Assembly: GCA_038496445.1 (NCBI GenBank)
Contig: JALMLS010000390.1
Span: forward strand, 1-64,000
Length of the DNA: 64,000 nucleotides
DNA from: Trichosphaerium sp. ATCC 40318
Lineage: Eukaryota; Discosea; Flabellinia; Trichosidae
Direction: 5' to 3'
The position numbers were made by a program, and so were the translations under genes. Of this stretch, positions 13,471-25,321 are shown piece after piece (within the stretch, counting starts at the first letter, position 1; the number at the start of each line of letters is the position of its first letter). The notes below the pieces were generated by a model. The model saw only the letters and a list, made by a program, of their open reading frames with translations. It ran no database searches and had not been told where the DNA came from.

Positions 13471-16400
13471 CTATTTATTCAAAATTCTATTCATTTGTGA
13501 CTCTGTAAGGTTTCCAAAGTCATTAGTTGTTTTAGGCTTTGTAGACTCTCTTAAACTATCTCCTGAACTAGAGATAAGTCTATTGGACCTACATAGAACA
13601 AAGCTTAAGAATCAGAAAATTAAAAATCAAGTAGTCTACCTGTTCGATCTACCGAGTTTATGCCTTGTAGATATTCTTAGAGATTCAGATCCAGAAGGTT
13701 TTGGACGAGGAGAAACCTTTTAAATAAGTGAGTAGATGCAACTGTAAGTAGATGGGTTTTTTTTCTTTGGAGAACTTGTCACTTAAATGAAAAAATAACT
13801 TAAGTACCGGAAAGAAAGAAAAAAAATTGGTGCTTGTACAATCACGTGCTGACGTACTGGTTTTTTAACTATTTGATTTCTTTTCTGTCTCATCATACTC
13901 CTTCTCAATACTGAACTCTTACCAAGAGTACCTCCAGAACCTGTACGATTAGGTTTATAGTCTCTTGATAGCTTATCTTGTTGCTTAGGCTTGTCCTTAA
14001 ACCTAGTTGTTGTTTTCTCATCGTCATTATCGTTAACAACCTCTTCATCATTTAAAATATCCAAGAGGTCTCCCATAAAATCACGTTCAAAAGCTGTGAG
14101 CTTTGAGAATTTAAGAGTGTCAGGGCTCTTTTCTGGCAACTTAAAAAAAAAGAGTAAGAAAAGTACATATATTGTTAGGTTGTCTCGGAAGCTTACTGGT
14201 ACTTTCTGTGCCTTCATGGAGCGATGCATTGTGAATTTTTGTCTAAGAGATGGTTTTGATACTCCTGTGTCATTAGAATGCACTTGCTACAATGTACAGT
14301 AAGCTGTAAAAAAAGTATCAATATGGGCGTACTGCTCTGACTTGCTCAGCAAGCAATGTTCTCTTCTCTGCTTTTGCTTTCATCTCATTCTCTTCAATAG
14401 CGCTCTTAAAATATGTACTTAGTACTACCAGCTTATTTTATTTGTAACGAACATGAAGAGCCTGCAAGAATGACAGGAGGTGATTAAAGAATTCATCAGA
14501 TTGCGTTATCTTAAAATGATAGTTAGTACTTCTATCAAGGTTTTGAAAAATGCTCACCATTGGTTCTCCAAATGCTTCCAGGACTTTTGAAAACGCTGTT
14601 TCTGTATCTCTTAGTTCATTAAGAGCTTCTGCTAATCTCCTTCCAGCAACTTTCTTAAAAGGCTTTCAATTGTCAAAGAAATTTGTTTTCATTTCAACAA
14701 AAAAGAATTGGATAATGGTGGATACTACTAAGCGTTTCTTGTATGGATCATCTGTGTGAATATCGTTATCATACGCAGTGAATACTTCAACACGCTGTAG
14801 AGACGCTCGCAAACGTCCTAACTCTCCAGCTACGATATTTATGTTTCCTTTTAAAAAAATCAAAAATATGTTAACAAAAAGGTACTCACTTTTGCAAGAA
14901 ACTTCAAGGTTCGGGAGCTCGTTCATTGTATCTATACAATCCTTTTCGTTTTTTACTATATAATCAGCGATGTAATTTATCAGTTTAACTGATCCATCCA
15001 CTGACTGCATTGAAGTAACCTAAAGCACTTAGAAGCATACGATTTGATTTTAAAACCTACTTTTTTTAATGAATCGATTCTGAACCCTTGGCACTCTCCT
15101 CTCTCTGTGTTTTGATTTAAGAAGTTGCCAACAGCAAGAACAACCTAATTCAAACATCAAACAAGGAATTTCGCTACCTAAGACCACGTACTTCAAGAAG
15201 CTTACTTAAGTTTCTGCTGTTAAGTACTTCGTTACAACACTTTTGTACTTTCTCGATAGACTAGTGCGTGGTAGTGAGCATTTATAACTCTTTTAATATA
15301 TTACACGTACATCTAAAGCACTGTCCACAATTTCATCAAAACTCATCGCAACTTCCCAGCAAACGAGTCTATCCTCTAAATCCGGTATTTTCATGATCTT
15401 TTTGTGTACTTAGCTTATATTAAACAATATATCACTTACCTCTAAAAAGAACTTTTCAGCTCTACCCAAAGTAGACGGTGGGTTAAATGCGAATGGGGCG
15501 AGAAGTTGTCTCTAAAAATTCACATCAACATCAACAGCGCTCAAAGAAAACTAACACAAAAAAAATGGAATAAAAAAAGAATACCTCCTGTTCTGTTGGT
15601 ATGTACATAAGAAGAAATCGTAAATCTTCAGCTGTGAAAGACGTGTCATCCATAAGCATTATACCTGCTTTTATACCGTCTATGGTCATAGACTAAAGAA
15701 AATATTAGTGAATACATCTATGCATGTCATAATAACAGCACCTTTAATGTGAACCGAGACAACAATATGATACAGATGTCATTAGCTCTCTTTATTGGCA
15801 ACACTCGTTGCTCTTTAATCTCTTCCTTTGGGGTTTTACTATCATTTTTACTAAAGAGTTATACGATAAGCTAAGGTGATAGGAACAGAAAATTATTAAA
15901 GAAAACGTACGCCGGCTTTTTTTTGGACTCCGTTGCCTTCTTTTGAAAAAATAAGGTTGTTAGCGCCTCCTTATCCAAAGAGATATTGCTATTAGATAGT
16001 CCAGACCATAAAGTGCCCTCTGTATTCTTTAGTTTGACCCAATCTAAACGTTTGAATCCAGTTGGCACATGTGATTTCCGACGAGCAGCATTAAGTTGCT
16101 TTGGTGGAAGCTTTGGTGCTGCAATAGTTGGTCTTGCTCTTAAATTGTTTGTCTCCTTTTTGGTAGCCGCTAGCAAAGAAATCAGCGACTGTGCACGCAT
16201 AGGTGAAGAACCCAAGCGTTTTTTTTATGTCAAAAGCGCACGTGCCTATGAGTTCGGCTCTTTCCTCAAGAATCTTAACAGCCTCATTTGGGCTTACTTT
16301 CTCGTAACCCCAAAATACAAGTTTTTTATCTCTACTTCCTGTGACAAGTGTACCATCAAGTAAATCAACCATACATGATACACTAAAATGAAATTAATCC

Positions 16401-19400
16401 ATTCAGATAAAAAGGTAGTGTACAACATACCTATCATTGTGTGCTCTGAGTTGGTGATGTACAGTTCTTGATTTACTGTCGTATACGACAATAGTAGTAT
16501 CAAAAGATCCGCTCCACACATGGTTAAAAAGAGGTACATGTACAAGCGTATAAACACGATCAGGGATCGTTAATGAACTTAAGCATTTCACAGACTATGA
16601 AAAAAGTTAATACAAAAGCCACAAAGTACACTCACCTTTGCATCCCATATCTGAACGCCAGTATCACCTCCAAACCATACTTTAGTATCTACACAAATCA
16701 CAGTATTGATAATACACTAATACACCGAAGTAAGCCAGTAAAACAGAGTAGACAACCAAAACTGGTTTACCATTTTATCAAGTGATAGCTGACGCTTAAT
16801 TTTTCGTGTTTTGATATCAACCACGAAAATTATCTTATAAGAACCAATCCATACAGTGCCTGTAGATGGAACATGTGCGAAGCAACTTACTGGACGGTTT
16901 TCAGGTATCTGAAATGAGCCTACGGCTAATCCTCCCTACAACTTTTCAGTGAACATCAACAATAAAACAAGCTTCTAGACAACATTGTAGTAAATTAGAC
17001 TTACTCTCCAAATATTTACAAGACCATCAACATCACCGCTCCATATATCTCCACCGATACGAATAAGGGCTTTTACTACATTTTGGTGCTTTTCAAACTT
17101 CTTTCGAAACCTTGCGTTCTAACTCAAAAAAATGAGAAAATTTAACGAACGATAATAATGATCTACCTCTGCTCCCCACAAAGAAATTATCCCATTTTCT
17201 TGGCCTATCCATACCACGTCGTCTAATATTTGATTACCAAAAGGCTTAAATATGAAAATAATGACATACTGACTGGTAAAATCTTAAAAACTTTGGAAGC
17301 ACGCTAAAACACGAAATGTTAGTATCAGAACTGTACAAAAAATGGTTTCTTTGTACATCTGCTCTAGTAGATTTTACTGTAAAAGATCCGCAAAATTCAT
17401 GGGTATCGAGATCCCATCTTTCCACTGTACCATCACCAGTACCGCACCACAATTCATTGGCGGCTTGAACGACTAAAGAAAAACGGTATTATTAGTTTTT
17501 GTCAGCTTATGCACGTGTTTGATCATTACCAGCTAAGCATTCAATGCCTCTTTCAATATCAATGGCAACAGTAGATTTTAATTTTATATCCATTACTTCA
17601 TCAATCGCTTCAACATCTGGCCAGCACGTGTTAAAGAAAACAATAATTATGTGAACAAGGTTCATTACCTTGTGACACAGCCATACTAGAATCCATAGTT
17701 CCTCTTCTAGGTGATACTATACTCGTTGAAGAAGCCATTTCATCAACAATAGTAAAATCCTGTTTGAAGGTAACAATAGAGTCTTCTAAAATCGCTCTGC
17801 AAACTACAGAAAAATATACGTTAGTCAAAAACTCCTTACGATGCTTTTTCTTCATACCATCTAACTTATTTGTGTAATCGAATGAAGCCAATAAGCTCTC
17901 TAAGTAATCTACAAAAGGTCCTTCCAAAGGTGTTGCTTTTAGCTGACCTACAATTCACATTAGCAGCAACCAACAGTGTTTTTAATTTTTGTGACAACAT
18001 CTTTTTGTAGTAATACCTTTTAAGATCTTCATGACTTCAAGTGGTTCTTGAGTTACACTTGATACATCAATTGCCTTTTTACCAAGCCTAGCATGAAGTA
18101 CATCGAATACTTCAACTTGTTTCTTCAAATCATTAGCCATTTCGTACTTTTTGATCGCCTAAACGTATAAACACAAATACAACTCCATATTGTGCTCTTC
18201 CGTATGAGGGCCTTATAAAACATAACTTTTGAATTACGATAAAATCAAGCAAAATGCAAAATATGCACACTTCAATGAAGAGAAAATTGTTTTCGAAAAA
18301 AAAAATCCCCGTTTGGCACCTTTATTATCTCTGCAACCCCTCTTTGCACGAACATGCCACGTAAAATATTCTGAACTTCACTATCAAATTTTTGTGTATG
18401 TATAAGCACATTAATACAGGCAAGTACTTTAGCCTACCAATCAATCAACAAAAAGAAAAAAAAAAAAAAAATTGTTTACAAAAAAACAAGTTACCTTTGA
18501 TGTCATTCCTGCTGTCATTAAAAGTCTAAGCATCTCATCAACACGTATACTTAGAATCTCGGCAATAATAAGATAAAACTCCTCATTCATCAAAGCTAAG
18601 CCAGATAAAATGCGAAGAATTTCAGCTTTTTTATCATCACCAACATAATCCAGAGAAGCCGCTAGATTATCTAGAAAATTCTCTGACGTTACAACTAGGC
18701 GTAAACCAACCTATTTACAATAAATTAAGCACTAGAAAACTAAAGAAAAACAAAAACTTCACCTCATATTTCATCAAGCCATGCAAACTCATTATTGTTA
18801 GTCCCAATAGCTCTGATGTATCCTCTTCATCGCCAAATGATACTGCTTGAGGTCTACAAACAAAAGGTCAGTGAGTAATGTCTAAATACGGAAGTTCACG
18901 AGAGAGTATCTGAGAAAATCAACCAAACCATCGTAAAGATTACGAATCGTACATAGAACCGTTTTTCTTCTGTTCTTCGTTGAATACAAGATGGTCTAAT
19001 ATCTCACAAAGCAGCTTGGGACCATCAATATGTATGAACTCCTTTAACCATTTAACAGTCTCTGTACGCAGGGCTGTAGATAACATTAATAGAAGTCCTG
19101 CATCGATTTTTTTATCTAGAGCGGCTACGAGTTCACTTGGTGGCTTAGACTCCTTTGCTAGATTATTACGCGCGTTAGCATTGAGCCGTTTACAATTATA
19201 TTGTAGTACATTTGTGTGAACAAATAAACCACCATTGCTTCTCCACTGATGTTGTTTTTATCATTTCTTTGCGTGTAGCAGGGTTTGTAATATTCAATTG
19301 TGTCTTGTTGATAAATTAGTACCAAAGTTCCCGTAAGCGTGTATAAATCAATTGACGTACTAATAAACGCGTAAATAGCGCTTTAACTTGATCTGGCGGT

Positions 19401-19551
19401 GGCATTGGTTGTGCAGCATCCACAATGGAGTTAGACTAACGAAAACAGCGTCAACACCAATAAGACTATATTCTAAAGGTAGTACCCGAGACCTTGGGCT
19501 CAAAAGGTCGTCTTTTGCACGGCTTCGCGTGCCTTTAATCTTTCGTGACAT
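13471..19551 (-). CDS. Formin with WD40 propeller between FH3 and FH2, no FH1
   Basis: The start is MSRKIKGTRSRAKDD at 19551. GBD/FH3 region (about 19.5-17.6 kb): QWWFICSHK, TETVKWLKEFIHIDG and an armadillo-like series of exons to MASSTSIVSPRRGTMDS. In-frame introns lead into a WD40 region (about 17.5-16.3 kb) with seven visible blades: NELWCGTGDGTVERWDL, VVWIGQENGIISLW, IWSGDVDGLVNIW, GTVWIGSYKIIFVVDI, VWFGGDTGVQIWD, VWSGSFDTTIVVYD and GTLVTGSRDKKLVFW. A short linker with only a few prolines (APKLPPK) precedes FH2 (about 16.2-14.5 kb): FKRLDWVKLKNTEGTLWSGL and GNFLNQNTERGECQGFRIDS. The tail is basic and Ser-rich and ends SQMNRILNK. FH2 nucleates and caps actin filaments; FH1 normally delivers profilin-actin and is missing. 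The junctions FH3-WD40 and WD40-FH2 are both spliced in frame, so I read one gene. Its start lies 92 bp downstream of the DUS2 stop on the same strand. Confidence 0.8.
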
Positions 19552-19643
19552 GGTTTATGCCATTAACAAGTGTTGGAATCACTACAAAACGTGTCAAGAC
19601 AACTTAAGATCTGTTAAGCTTTCAATAAATTATGGGTTTTTAT

Positions 19644-21339
19644 TTACAATTCACAATCTATTGCTACGTCAGGCGTATCACCGTATACTTCAAGCAAATC
19701 ATCAAAAGTTTTTGCTTTGAGCAAGTGCTTGTATAAAGGACACTTCGAATCAAGTTGATACGCTCTCACAAGTGTGTACTATAAACAGTAAGCAAAGAAC
19801 TTATAAAAATACTACAAAAAAAAACAAAAGATTTTTTCAAAATGGGTCTGACAGCGACCCCATAGGATAAGTCAAATGTTGAATAAATAATAAAATTGCA
19901 TGACAAATACAGCTCGATAAAATACAGTTTTTATAAGCGAAATAAAATGTAAGGTGTTTCTGTGGTGGAATAAAATGTACTGAAAGAGCTAACGATAATT
20001 TGTTTACCTTTGTGAAACCAAAAGGGTTCTTTGTCTTTTTGCATAATCTCACAATCTGTTTACACACAACATCTCTTGTTACATCTTTTGGTGAGAAAAC
20101 TGACAAATTTCTAAGAGCACCTCTTGCTACCATAACAGATGAACCTAAAAAACCAAAGTTTAGAATTATTGTTGTACAAAATGTCAAACACTTACACCCT
20201 GAAATTTCTTTAACTTTTGCGATATCCTCGTACTTAAAAATATCTCCGTTCGCGATAAGAGGTACGCTTACAGCTGCTTGTAATTGTGGAAGTAGATGGA
20301 GGTGTGCTTTTGATGTTGAACGTTGAGGTATATACCTAAAAGGTCATTTTAGTCTAACCATTTTCCAAATTGAAAAAAAAATAAACAAAAGGTGTACCTC
20401 GCATGTACACCAATAGCTTGTACTCCAGTTTGTTCTATAGTCTTTATAAGATCAATAGTATCCGACATATTTTCAAGAAGTCTAATTTTACATGTGACAG
20501 GACGTGGGACATTGCGTACAAGTGTAGTGAGTACCTTTTGAGAAAAAAAATAAGAAAAAAAACCTTCCATTACAAACAAATCTTATTTCGTTTTTAGTGT
20601 AACAACATAACGTACTTCCTTTACACGCTCTCTATCTTGTAATAAAGTTACGCCCATACCATTCTTAACGGAGAAACCTTTTGGACATCCCATATTAACA
20701 TCAATGGCATCTAATACGCGTAAGCATACCCCCACAACGTGTTTAATGAGCTACATACCGAAGTAAGGAAAAATGGCGTTTGCTGCTTTAAGTGCCCACT
20801 CCCCGTCTGCTGCGCCAATTTGTAGGACTGAATTTGTATCATTCGGAGAGCGCCTGTACACCAATTCTTCTGCTCCGTTGTTTTTTTTTGTTAGAAAATC
20901 AACAGTACCCATTTCGGCTATGGCGAGTATGTTAGATATGTTTGAAGCGTATGTCAGCAATAATTATCTAAGTATTATTTTCTAATCATTTCTACTCTAT
21001 TCCACGTACTATTCACGCGTTTAAAACATGTGGCGAGTTTTCTAGCCACTAATTCTTGGCTGTAAACAATATCTGCTCCGTAAGCCCGCGCAAGGCGTCT
21101 TATTGGTAGTGTACACTACTTTGGATTACTGTTAAGCTGTTTTAATGCGTTCATACCACTCTAACCATTGGAGCTAGGCATACTTTATTCCTATAATCAA
21201 TAGGGCTAACTGGGATGTTGATTTCTTCCATTGATGTAGTTTTTGTACTATTTGTGGTAGTGCACTTTCTTTCTGTTCTTTTTCGCGTAATGCAGCGATT
21301 ATTAATGAAAGATTGCGTTTTAGGATGTAGTAGACGCAA
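19644..21339 (-). CDS. DUS2: tRNA-dihydrouridine synthase, DUS2 type
   Basis: Reduces a D-loop uridine (U20 in the yeast and human enzymes) in tRNA using FMN and NADPH. The protein contains the DUS2 entry motif NKVCLAPMVRVG, then YGADIVYSQELV, the catalytic-cysteine segment VNMGCPKGFSVKNGMG, the exon with RPVTCKIRLLEN, the histidine-containing GVQAIGVHAR and the phosphate-binding VPLIANGDIF followed by VMVARGAL. It ends in a DUS2-like helical domain (KNPFGFTKYTLVRAYQ, KCPLYKHLLKAKTFDDL). Stop at 19644-19646. About eight short introns. The assigned start at 21339 adds about 36 residues before MEEINIPVSPIDYRNK; the inner Met is an equally possible start. No visible double-stranded-RNA-binding domain, unlike animal DUS2. 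Confidence 0.85.
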
Positions 21340-21599
21340 AATTGTGGATAAAGCAGTAAATAGAAATTCAGAGTGTTAAGTGAACCATTTTCAAAAACAC
21401 AGAAAATTCACGTTGATTTGAAACCGCATGCTCGGGTTTATTGAGTGGCAGTACTCTGCACTTCAGCTGGCGTCAATAAGAGCTTGTTTAAACAACACAG
21501 TGATGAGGAAGATTTAGTTTTTTTGAATGTTGTTTATAACTTGTCGTTATTGTTACAAGTACACATATTATTTTATGATATTTTAAATACCTCTTGTTA

Positions 21600-24535
21600 T
21601 TATTTTTTGCCTACAGGCACATATCTTAGAGCTATATATGCCGCTAAACGATAAGCAAATATCATGCCAACAAGGATAGTTACATCAAGCCATATCTTAC
21701 CGTCATCAAGATGTAGTTCTTGTAGAACTTCCTCTCCTGTACTTAACCCAATACAAGGTAAGAAGCAACCCATGGATGAATTACCAACAGTAAAAGTAAT
21801 ATTAAGTAGACTCAGATCAGGACAAGGTGTTAGAGGACATTCAAACTCAATACCCTTCAAGTCATTTACAGCTAACGCTCTAAACGCGTACTTGTACGGA
21901 GATATATACTCAAGAGGTCTACAAAAAAAATTGATTAATTCGCTTTCGATTATTATCACGTGATATCGAGTGATGATTAGAATCACGTTTTGCCAAATAC
22001 TTACTTGAAATAAACTGGTATGTTCTCTACATTAACAAAGAACCCACCGAATGATAAAAATAGGAGGAATACAACAGACACCCATACAGTTGCAACATCT
22101 GGCTGTGAAAATAATGCAGAAACAAGTAATGCAGCCTATTTAATCATTAAATGCATCAAAATATAGCTGTGAGTTGTACCGATTGCATAGCCAACGAGGC
22201 AAGTAATAGTACGCCAAGGAATATAGCACAACGTATAGGATCAGGGTTTAATCCAATCTAAGAGGGAAAAAAAGTCACATTTCAACAGAAAACTAGATAC
22301 TACGTACGACATAATAAGATAATGCAACGTCGATGATAGCAAAAACAATTTGGAACGGTAAATCCGCTAACGTAGCAGAAAGATAGTATGGTAACGTCTG
22401 GTACATACCAGACGCTCGCTCCCTATTGAATACTGGACGTTCTAAAGGAACTACATAAAAAGTTAATATTATTAAAAATGTGCACGTGATGTACGCGGTA
22501 ACTTACACACAAAGGCTGCAGTATAAGCAGGAATTGAAGTAACAGCTGCAAGTAAAAAAAAGAGAGCAGCACCACGATCTGTAATACTTCCTTGATCATT
22601 ATCGATTTGGAGATACATCAATCCCATAAACAGGGAGAAAAATATGTGTTGAGCAAGTTGCGAAAAAAGCAACGCAGGATTCCTATAATTATTGCGCCAG
22701 TGCCTAAACGAAGTAAACAAAGCTGTAACTGGTTTGAACGAACTTACCTAGCAAATAGAGCTATGAACTGTCCCAAAAACCCTACACTAGCGTCTAATAT
22801 GCCGTGACGTTTAATTTGATCAGGAATCGGATCTATTGCCTTAAGCGCTTGCTTTGTATACTTAGATACAGCACACTGCGCAGGAACTGAAAGAGAGTTA
22901 ATACGAAATAAATAGGTTTAACAAGCCTCGTACTATCTTTGATCGCAGTAGCTCCAGCTTCTATACTCTGCGGAGGTAAAGAGCCACTTAAAACATCCAC
23001 TAATATAATAGTGTCAACAGCAAAAGTTTTCAGTTGAAAAATTTCAAAGGTCCCACAACGTACAGAAGAAATCAGCTGCATTGTCATATTTTGGACACGG
23101 ATAACCCATGGATCTAAAATAAGGAATAGCCTTATCAATACCACCAAAATATGCCATCTCTCCTATTCTTTATCAGACCAAAAAAACAATAAAATGGAAA
23201 TTCGATGAACATATTCAAGACGATATTTTTACCTTTACGTAAAAGAAGTAGCTTGTGAAACAATCCATATATATGTAACCTAGGTTGATGTATTGTACAG
23301 ATTACTGTACGACCACTATCTGCGATTTCACGAAGCAGTTTTACAATGTCATACCTATGTAACAAAAAGTCAAAGACAAGCTGAATTATGTCAATACCTA
23401 CGCTGTAGAACTATCCAATCCTGAAGTAGGTTCATCTAATATGAATACAATAGGTTCTTTGATTAATTCAGTGCCTACAGCAACACGCTTACGCTCACCT
23501 ATGAATTTGTTTAACCAAAAAAAAACAAAAACAAAGAAAAATGTTTAGCAGTGCTGCTTAGTCGTCAGTGTTTTCAAGCTTACCACCTGATACTCCACGG
23601 ACTTGGCCACCACCTACTACAGTATTTGCACAAGCTTGAAGCTTAAGTTCATCTATAACATCAGCAACCTATTCACTATTTTAAAAACTCCATTTTAGTT
23701 TACTTTGTCGTACTCTTTTTCGTCTTTCAAGTCCATTAGTTTTAGCTGGAAGTAGGAGCCTAGCTGCTGTATTGATTGTTTCTTTAACAGTAGCTGTACC
23801 AAGCAATATATCATCTTGTTTTACATAACCAAATACTTTTTTTATGATTGGTTCAATAACGGAAATAGATTGTCCATTTACGAGTATCTGGCCTATTATA
23901 TCACTAAACGAATAAAAAAAATATGTATGTAATGTACCTTGAACAATACCACCTGAATTCCTGCCTGTAATAATATCCAAAAAAGACGATTTTCCACAAC
24001 CTTTTTTAGTGTCAAAAAAAAAAAAAATATGACTTTCTGTTTTTGAAGAAAAGTGGAGAAATACGAACGTACCTGAAGGTCCCATGACTGCAATTAGTTC
24101 TCCTGGGTTAAAGGTACATGATATGTTCTGAAGTATGTGTTTAAACTCTTGTTTAAACCCACAACCGCTCCATATTTTTTTTCCTTTTGAATTTCGCTTT
24201 GGGATCTTAACAGAGTAGCATAGGTTCTCCACTTGAATACAAACTTGGTTTGTTGGCGCCCTGACAACTGTTGTTTGACGTGCAAGTTTAGCCACTTCTT
24301 CTGGCGTCGGTTTGTACTTTATATTCTCCTGTGATTGCCTCCAAGACGGCGCTCTACTCTGTCTTGTGTTGGTTCTGTCGTGTAAAACTAATTCTGACTC
24401 TTCGTCGGACGACGTGGAGTGCTCCTTGGTGCGTTGTTGGCGTTTTCTACGCGGTTTACGTTTATTTGTGCTTGTAGCACTGGCAGGTATGCGTGTATGG
24501 TCTGAAACGCCTGTAGATTCTGAAAATTGAACCAT
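21600..24535 (-). CDS. ABCG-type half-transporter (White/PDR-like)
   Basis: Order: a basic N-terminal leader ([16 protein letters not shown]), an ATPase domain, then six membrane segments, the ABCG order. Walker A is split by an intron: AVMGPSG then [10 protein letters not shown]. The signature is [15 protein letters not shown], Walker B is [14 protein letters not shown], and the H-loop region is VICTIHQPR. The membrane part shows [35 protein letters not shown] and a long extracellular loop with cysteines ([18 protein letters not shown]) before the last helix and the end YVPVGKK. Half-transporters of this class dimerise and move lipids, sterols or xenobiotics; the substrate cannot be read. 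Catalytic residues look intact. It is divergent from the cysteine-module gene across 786 bp. Confidence 0.87.
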
Positions 24536-25321
24536 AGCATGGCCAGAATCATCTACCTTTGGCTTTTTTTTGCTCTTTTTGTGACGTTAGCGCATTTTAA
24601 CACTACACAACCGTACCATGGTAAAACTAAGCAATAAGGTGTATATTTGAACACTGCAGTCTCAACAACGAACACATTTGACTTTTTAAACTCTGTTGCA
24701 TGTGCAAGTTGCGAAAATTCCGCTGTTAGTTAGTATTAAACCGATGCGTCAGCGTGGTATTTGCGGTGTCATAAGGTATTTTTTAGAGAGAAACATGCAA
24801 AAACTTTATTTTTTTTGTACCAATTTTGTCATTACAATGTCTATTTCACCGTAACAATCATTTCTGACCATACAACGCATTCACATCGAGTGCGATTTAT
24901 CGCGTCGACAAATACGATGCCGAGTCTGTCAATTTAGAAAAACGGGTTGCATTACGATACTTCGCGTTATTACGCCTTTTTTATAAACGCTTCAAACACG
25001 CTTCTTTTTATAAGATAGGTAGTGTTTGGTGTTATAACGCGCACGATTTTTGGTTTGTTGTAAATATTACGAAATTACGGCAACATATACTTTCTAATAC
25101 CCTCGCACAAGCGTAAACAATACATAAAAACCATGCAAAAGAGAGAAACAGGAGCGAAGACTCTTTCTGTTTTAGGACACGAGGTAATCTGTTGTTGCAA
25201 TGTTCTGCACCGTTTGTACAGTAGTAGGCACAATAGGCTTTACTGTAATGACGCAAACAAGTAGAACTTCCAAAATAAGAAGTTGGTAACATAGACATCT
25301 TCCAATTTTCCTTAAAGCAAC
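24536..25321. promoter_or_regulatory. Divergent intergenic region
   Basis: 786 bp between the starts of the ABCG gene (minus) and the cysteine-module gene (plus), the longest divergent gap in the window. T-rich patches lie at 24580, 24810 and 24980. I see no exon-like segment; a minus-strand ORF at 25032-25298 has no recognisable content. Confidence 0.5.

Noticed and set aside
16294-16372. Possible separate gene start (MVDLLDGTLVTGSRDKKL) at the last WD40 blade
   Set aside because: The preceding blades read in frame into it and the following intron leads in frame to FH2, so it is an internal Met of the formin.
18880-18960. Formin-like peptide TIRNLYDGLVDFLRY on the minus strand
   Set aside because: It looked like part of FH3 but is out of frame with both sides. 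Treating the stretch from GTTCTATG to TTCTCAG as an intron joins the neighbouring exons perfectly.
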